A stretch of 6,008 nucleotides of DNA. Source: Neisseriaceae bacterium. GTDB lineage: Bacteria; Pseudomonadota; Gammaproteobacteria; Burkholderiales; Neisseriaceae. The position numbers and the translations under genes are program-made. Positions 4,565 to 6,008 of this stretch are shown piece by piece. The stretch's first letter is position 1, and each line of letters begins with the position of its first letter. The stretch is from assembly GCA_017989485.1 (NCBI GenBank), contig JAGNPU010000126.1, positions 1-6,008 of the forward strand. The letters are read 5' to 3'. The notes beneath the pieces are model-generated. The model saw only the letters and a program-made list of their open reading frames with translations, did not search any database and had not been told where the DNA came from.

Positions 4565-5437
4565 ATGAGCAATCAAGACACACAAAAAAAGACCGCCACG
4601 TTGTTTATGGCGGCGCCGGACCAAAAGGGCTTGGTTAACGCCATTGCCCATTTTTTGCTGACCTATAATGCCAATATTGTGCATGCGGATCAGCACCAGG
4701 ATGCAGTAGAAGAGCTATTTTTGATGCGGGTAGAGTGGGATTTGGCTGATTTTGAATTGCCGATGGCGCAGTTTGATGAGGTGTTTGGCCCGATTGCGGC
4801 GCAGTTTGGCCTGACCTACCGGTTGACCCTGTCACATGAGTTGCCCAGATTGGCGATTTTTGTGTCACAGTATGAGCATTGCCTGGTAGATTTAATGCAT
4901 CGCTATCGGATTGGCGAGTTGGGGTGTGAGATTCCTTTGGTGATCTCTAACCACAATACCTGTCGCCACATTGTGGAATTCAACGGCATTCCTTTTCATA
5001 AAATTGAAGTCAATAAAGACAATAAGGCGCAGGCCGAGGCCGAGCAAATGCGTTTGCTTAAAGAGGCCAATGTGGACACGGTGGTGTTGGCACGCTATAT
5101 GCAGGTGTTGTCGCCTGAGTTTGTGTCGGCGTTCCCGGATCGCATCATCAACATCCACCATAGCTTTTTACCGGCATTTGATGGGGCTCGGCCTTATCAC
5201 CGCGCCTATGCGCGTGGGGTGAAGCTGATTGGTGCGACCAGCCACTACGTGACCAACGAGCTGGATGAGGGGCCGATTATTGAGCAAGAAGTGGTGCGCA
5301 TTTCTCACCGCGACGAGGTTAATGATTTGATTGCCAAGGGCCGAGACCTAGAAAAAGTGGTGTTGAGTCGTGCCGTTCGCTGGCATGCAGACAACCGCGT
5401 ATTGTCTTATTGCAACAGAACGGTGGTGTTTGATTGA
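4565..5437 (+). CDS. purU: Formyltetrahydrofolate deformylase PurU
   Basis: PurU hydrolyses 10-formyl-THF to formate and THF in the cytoplasm. It balances the formyl and free folate pools and can supply formate to PurT. The protein has 290 residues, the usual size. Residues about 10-90 form an ACT-type regulatory domain (ATLFMAAPDQKGLVNAIAHF). In E. coli PurU this kind of domain goes with control by methionine and glycine; that is family knowledge. Residues about 93-280 form the formyltransferase-like domain with IGELGCEIPLVISNHNTCR. The catalytic trio is visible: N196 and H198 in NIHHSFLPAF, and D234 in NELDEGPIIEQE. A late GRDLEKVVLSRAVRWH segment is characteristic of PurU rather than PurN. 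ATG at 4565 fits the domain start. The nearest Shine-Dalgarno-like GGGA (4549-4552) is rather far, so initiation may be weak or depend on leader structure. Downstream it overlaps the membrane protein start. Confidence 0.97.
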   Translation: MSNQDTQKKTATLFMAAPDQKGLVNAIAHFLLTYNANIVHADQHQDAVEELFLMRVEWDLADFELPMAQFDEVFGPIAAQFGLTYRLTLSHELPRLAIFVSQYEHCLVDLMHRYRIGELGCEIPLVISNHNTCRHIVEFNGIPFHKIEVNKDNKAQAEAEQMRLLKEANVDTVVLARYMQVLSPEFVSAFPDRIINIHHSFLPAFDGARPYHRAYARGVKLIGATSHYVTNELDEGPIIEQEVVRISHRDEVNDLIAKGRDLEKVVLSRAVRWHADNRVLSYCNRTVVFD

Positions 5438-6006
5438 TGTTAAATTTTATTAATGATGCGTGGCAGCTACTGCGCATGCGCTTTAAGCCACTGACGGAAT
5501 ATCATTATTCGCCGGTGGTGATGGCGGCCATCTTATTGGTCTTGGCCGTGGGTGAGGCGCAAGGCTTTATGCCTGTGTTGGGCTTGGATCAGTACCGCAC
5601 GGTGGGCATCGCCTTTGCGTTTGTGGTGCTGAACTGGCTGGTCTTTAGTCAGACCATGCGGGTGTTTTTGCATTATTACGGCGCCCCCAAGCTGCCGCTG
5701 GCCCCTTTTGTGCTGCTCAGCCAGTCGTTGGCGATTCCGGCCATGCTGTTTGTCTACTTGCCGGCGTCGATTGCGTTGACGATTGCGGTGGCGTGGAAGT
5801 TCTGGTGTGTTTGGGTGAGGGTGAATGCGCTGTCTCGTGGCAGCGACGTGACGCCACTTTACGTTTTGCTCGGTCATCTGGCCTGTTTTGTGGCCATGAT
5901 GCTGGCGTCGATGCTGCTGTTGGTGATGTTGATCAGCTTTGGCGTCTTAGACGTTAACGTCTTGATGGCAAACGTTGAGGCCATGCAGCAAACCATGACG
6001 CCTTAG
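5437..6006 (+). CDS. Unidentified integral membrane protein, about five membrane segments
   Basis: I do not recognise this 189-residue protein. A short N-terminal cytoplasmic-type stretch with positive charges (LLRMRFK, 11-17) is followed by hydrophobic segments at about 26-46, 55-72, 88-108, 110-127 and a long one at 141-169, which could span once or be kinked. The tail (170-189) is polar. There is no cleavable signal peptide, lipobox, cysteine pair or catalytic motif. The overall pattern loosely recalls small Yip1-like inner-membrane proteins, but this is weak. I chose ATG 5437-5439, which overlaps the purU stop as TGATG; a TTG three bases earlier is in frame but less likely. No separate Shine-Dalgarno is evident, so translation is probably coupled to purU. 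Moving formate or folate is one guess from context only. The TAG stop lies two bases before the window end. Confidence 0.8.
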   Translation: MLNFINDAWQLLRMRFKPLTEYHYSPVVMAAILLVLAVGEAQGFMPVLGLDQYRTVGIAFAFVVLNWLVFSQTMRVFLHYYGAPKLPLAPFVLLSQSLAIPAMLFVYLPASIALTIAVAWKFWCVWVRVNALSRGSDVTPLYVLLGHLACFVAMMLASMLLLVMLISFGVLDVNVLMANVEAMQQTMTP

Positions 6007-6008
6007 CG

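Overview
The window is about 6 kb of ordinary chromosomal DNA from a proteobacterium. A betaproteobacterium is most likely, possibly in or near the Neisseriales. The evidence for this is the clear XerC, FolD and PurU sequences, the Pro(UGG)-Arg(UCU)-His(GUG) tRNA order, roughly 50% GC, and compact gene blocks with overlapping start and stop codons. This placement is inference. I saw no transposase, phage gene, CRISPR array or defence locus.

Left part (1-1840): the last 20 codons of an unidentified plus-strand gene meet xerC tail to tail in a shared TTAA. xerC is the last gene of a minus-strand block read as hotdog thioesterase, then a TerB-like protein, then XerC (chromosome dimer resolution). 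The three genes overlap by 4 bp and 1 bp, so they are probably co-transcribed and translationally coupled. A 135-bp divergent region (1841-1975) holds candidate promoters for this block and for a plus-strand universal stress protein gene (1976-2425). The stress gene contains a run of eight G and ends in a strong intrinsic terminator.

Middle part (2500-3360): two minus-strand tRNA units lie in tandem about 500 bp apart. Each has its own near-consensus sigma70 promoter, tRNA-Pro(UGG), tRNA-Arg(UCU), tRNA-His(GUG) and an intrinsic terminator. All six tRNAs encode CCA. The tRNA parts are nearly identical, but the promoter spacers and terminators have diverged. One tRNA-Arg copy has a single base change that breaks an anticodon-stem pair. 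An extra hairpin with a U-run lies between the units. Positions 3358-3621 form a non-coding leader before folD in which I see no convincing promoter.

Right part (3622-6006): folD, purU and an unidentified integral membrane protein gene lie on the plus strand. FolD interconverts methylene-, methenyl- and 10-formyl-tetrahydrofolate. PurU hydrolyses 10-formyl-tetrahydrofolate to formate and free tetrahydrofolate. Together they set the one-carbon folate balance. The membrane protein gene overlaps the purU stop codon (TGATG), so it is probably made together with PurU; its role is unknown.

Most of the window is housekeeping. The points most worth a second look are the duplicated tRNA units with their mismatches, the G8 tract in the stress protein gene, the TerB-like gene coupled to xerC, and the membrane protein coupled to purU.
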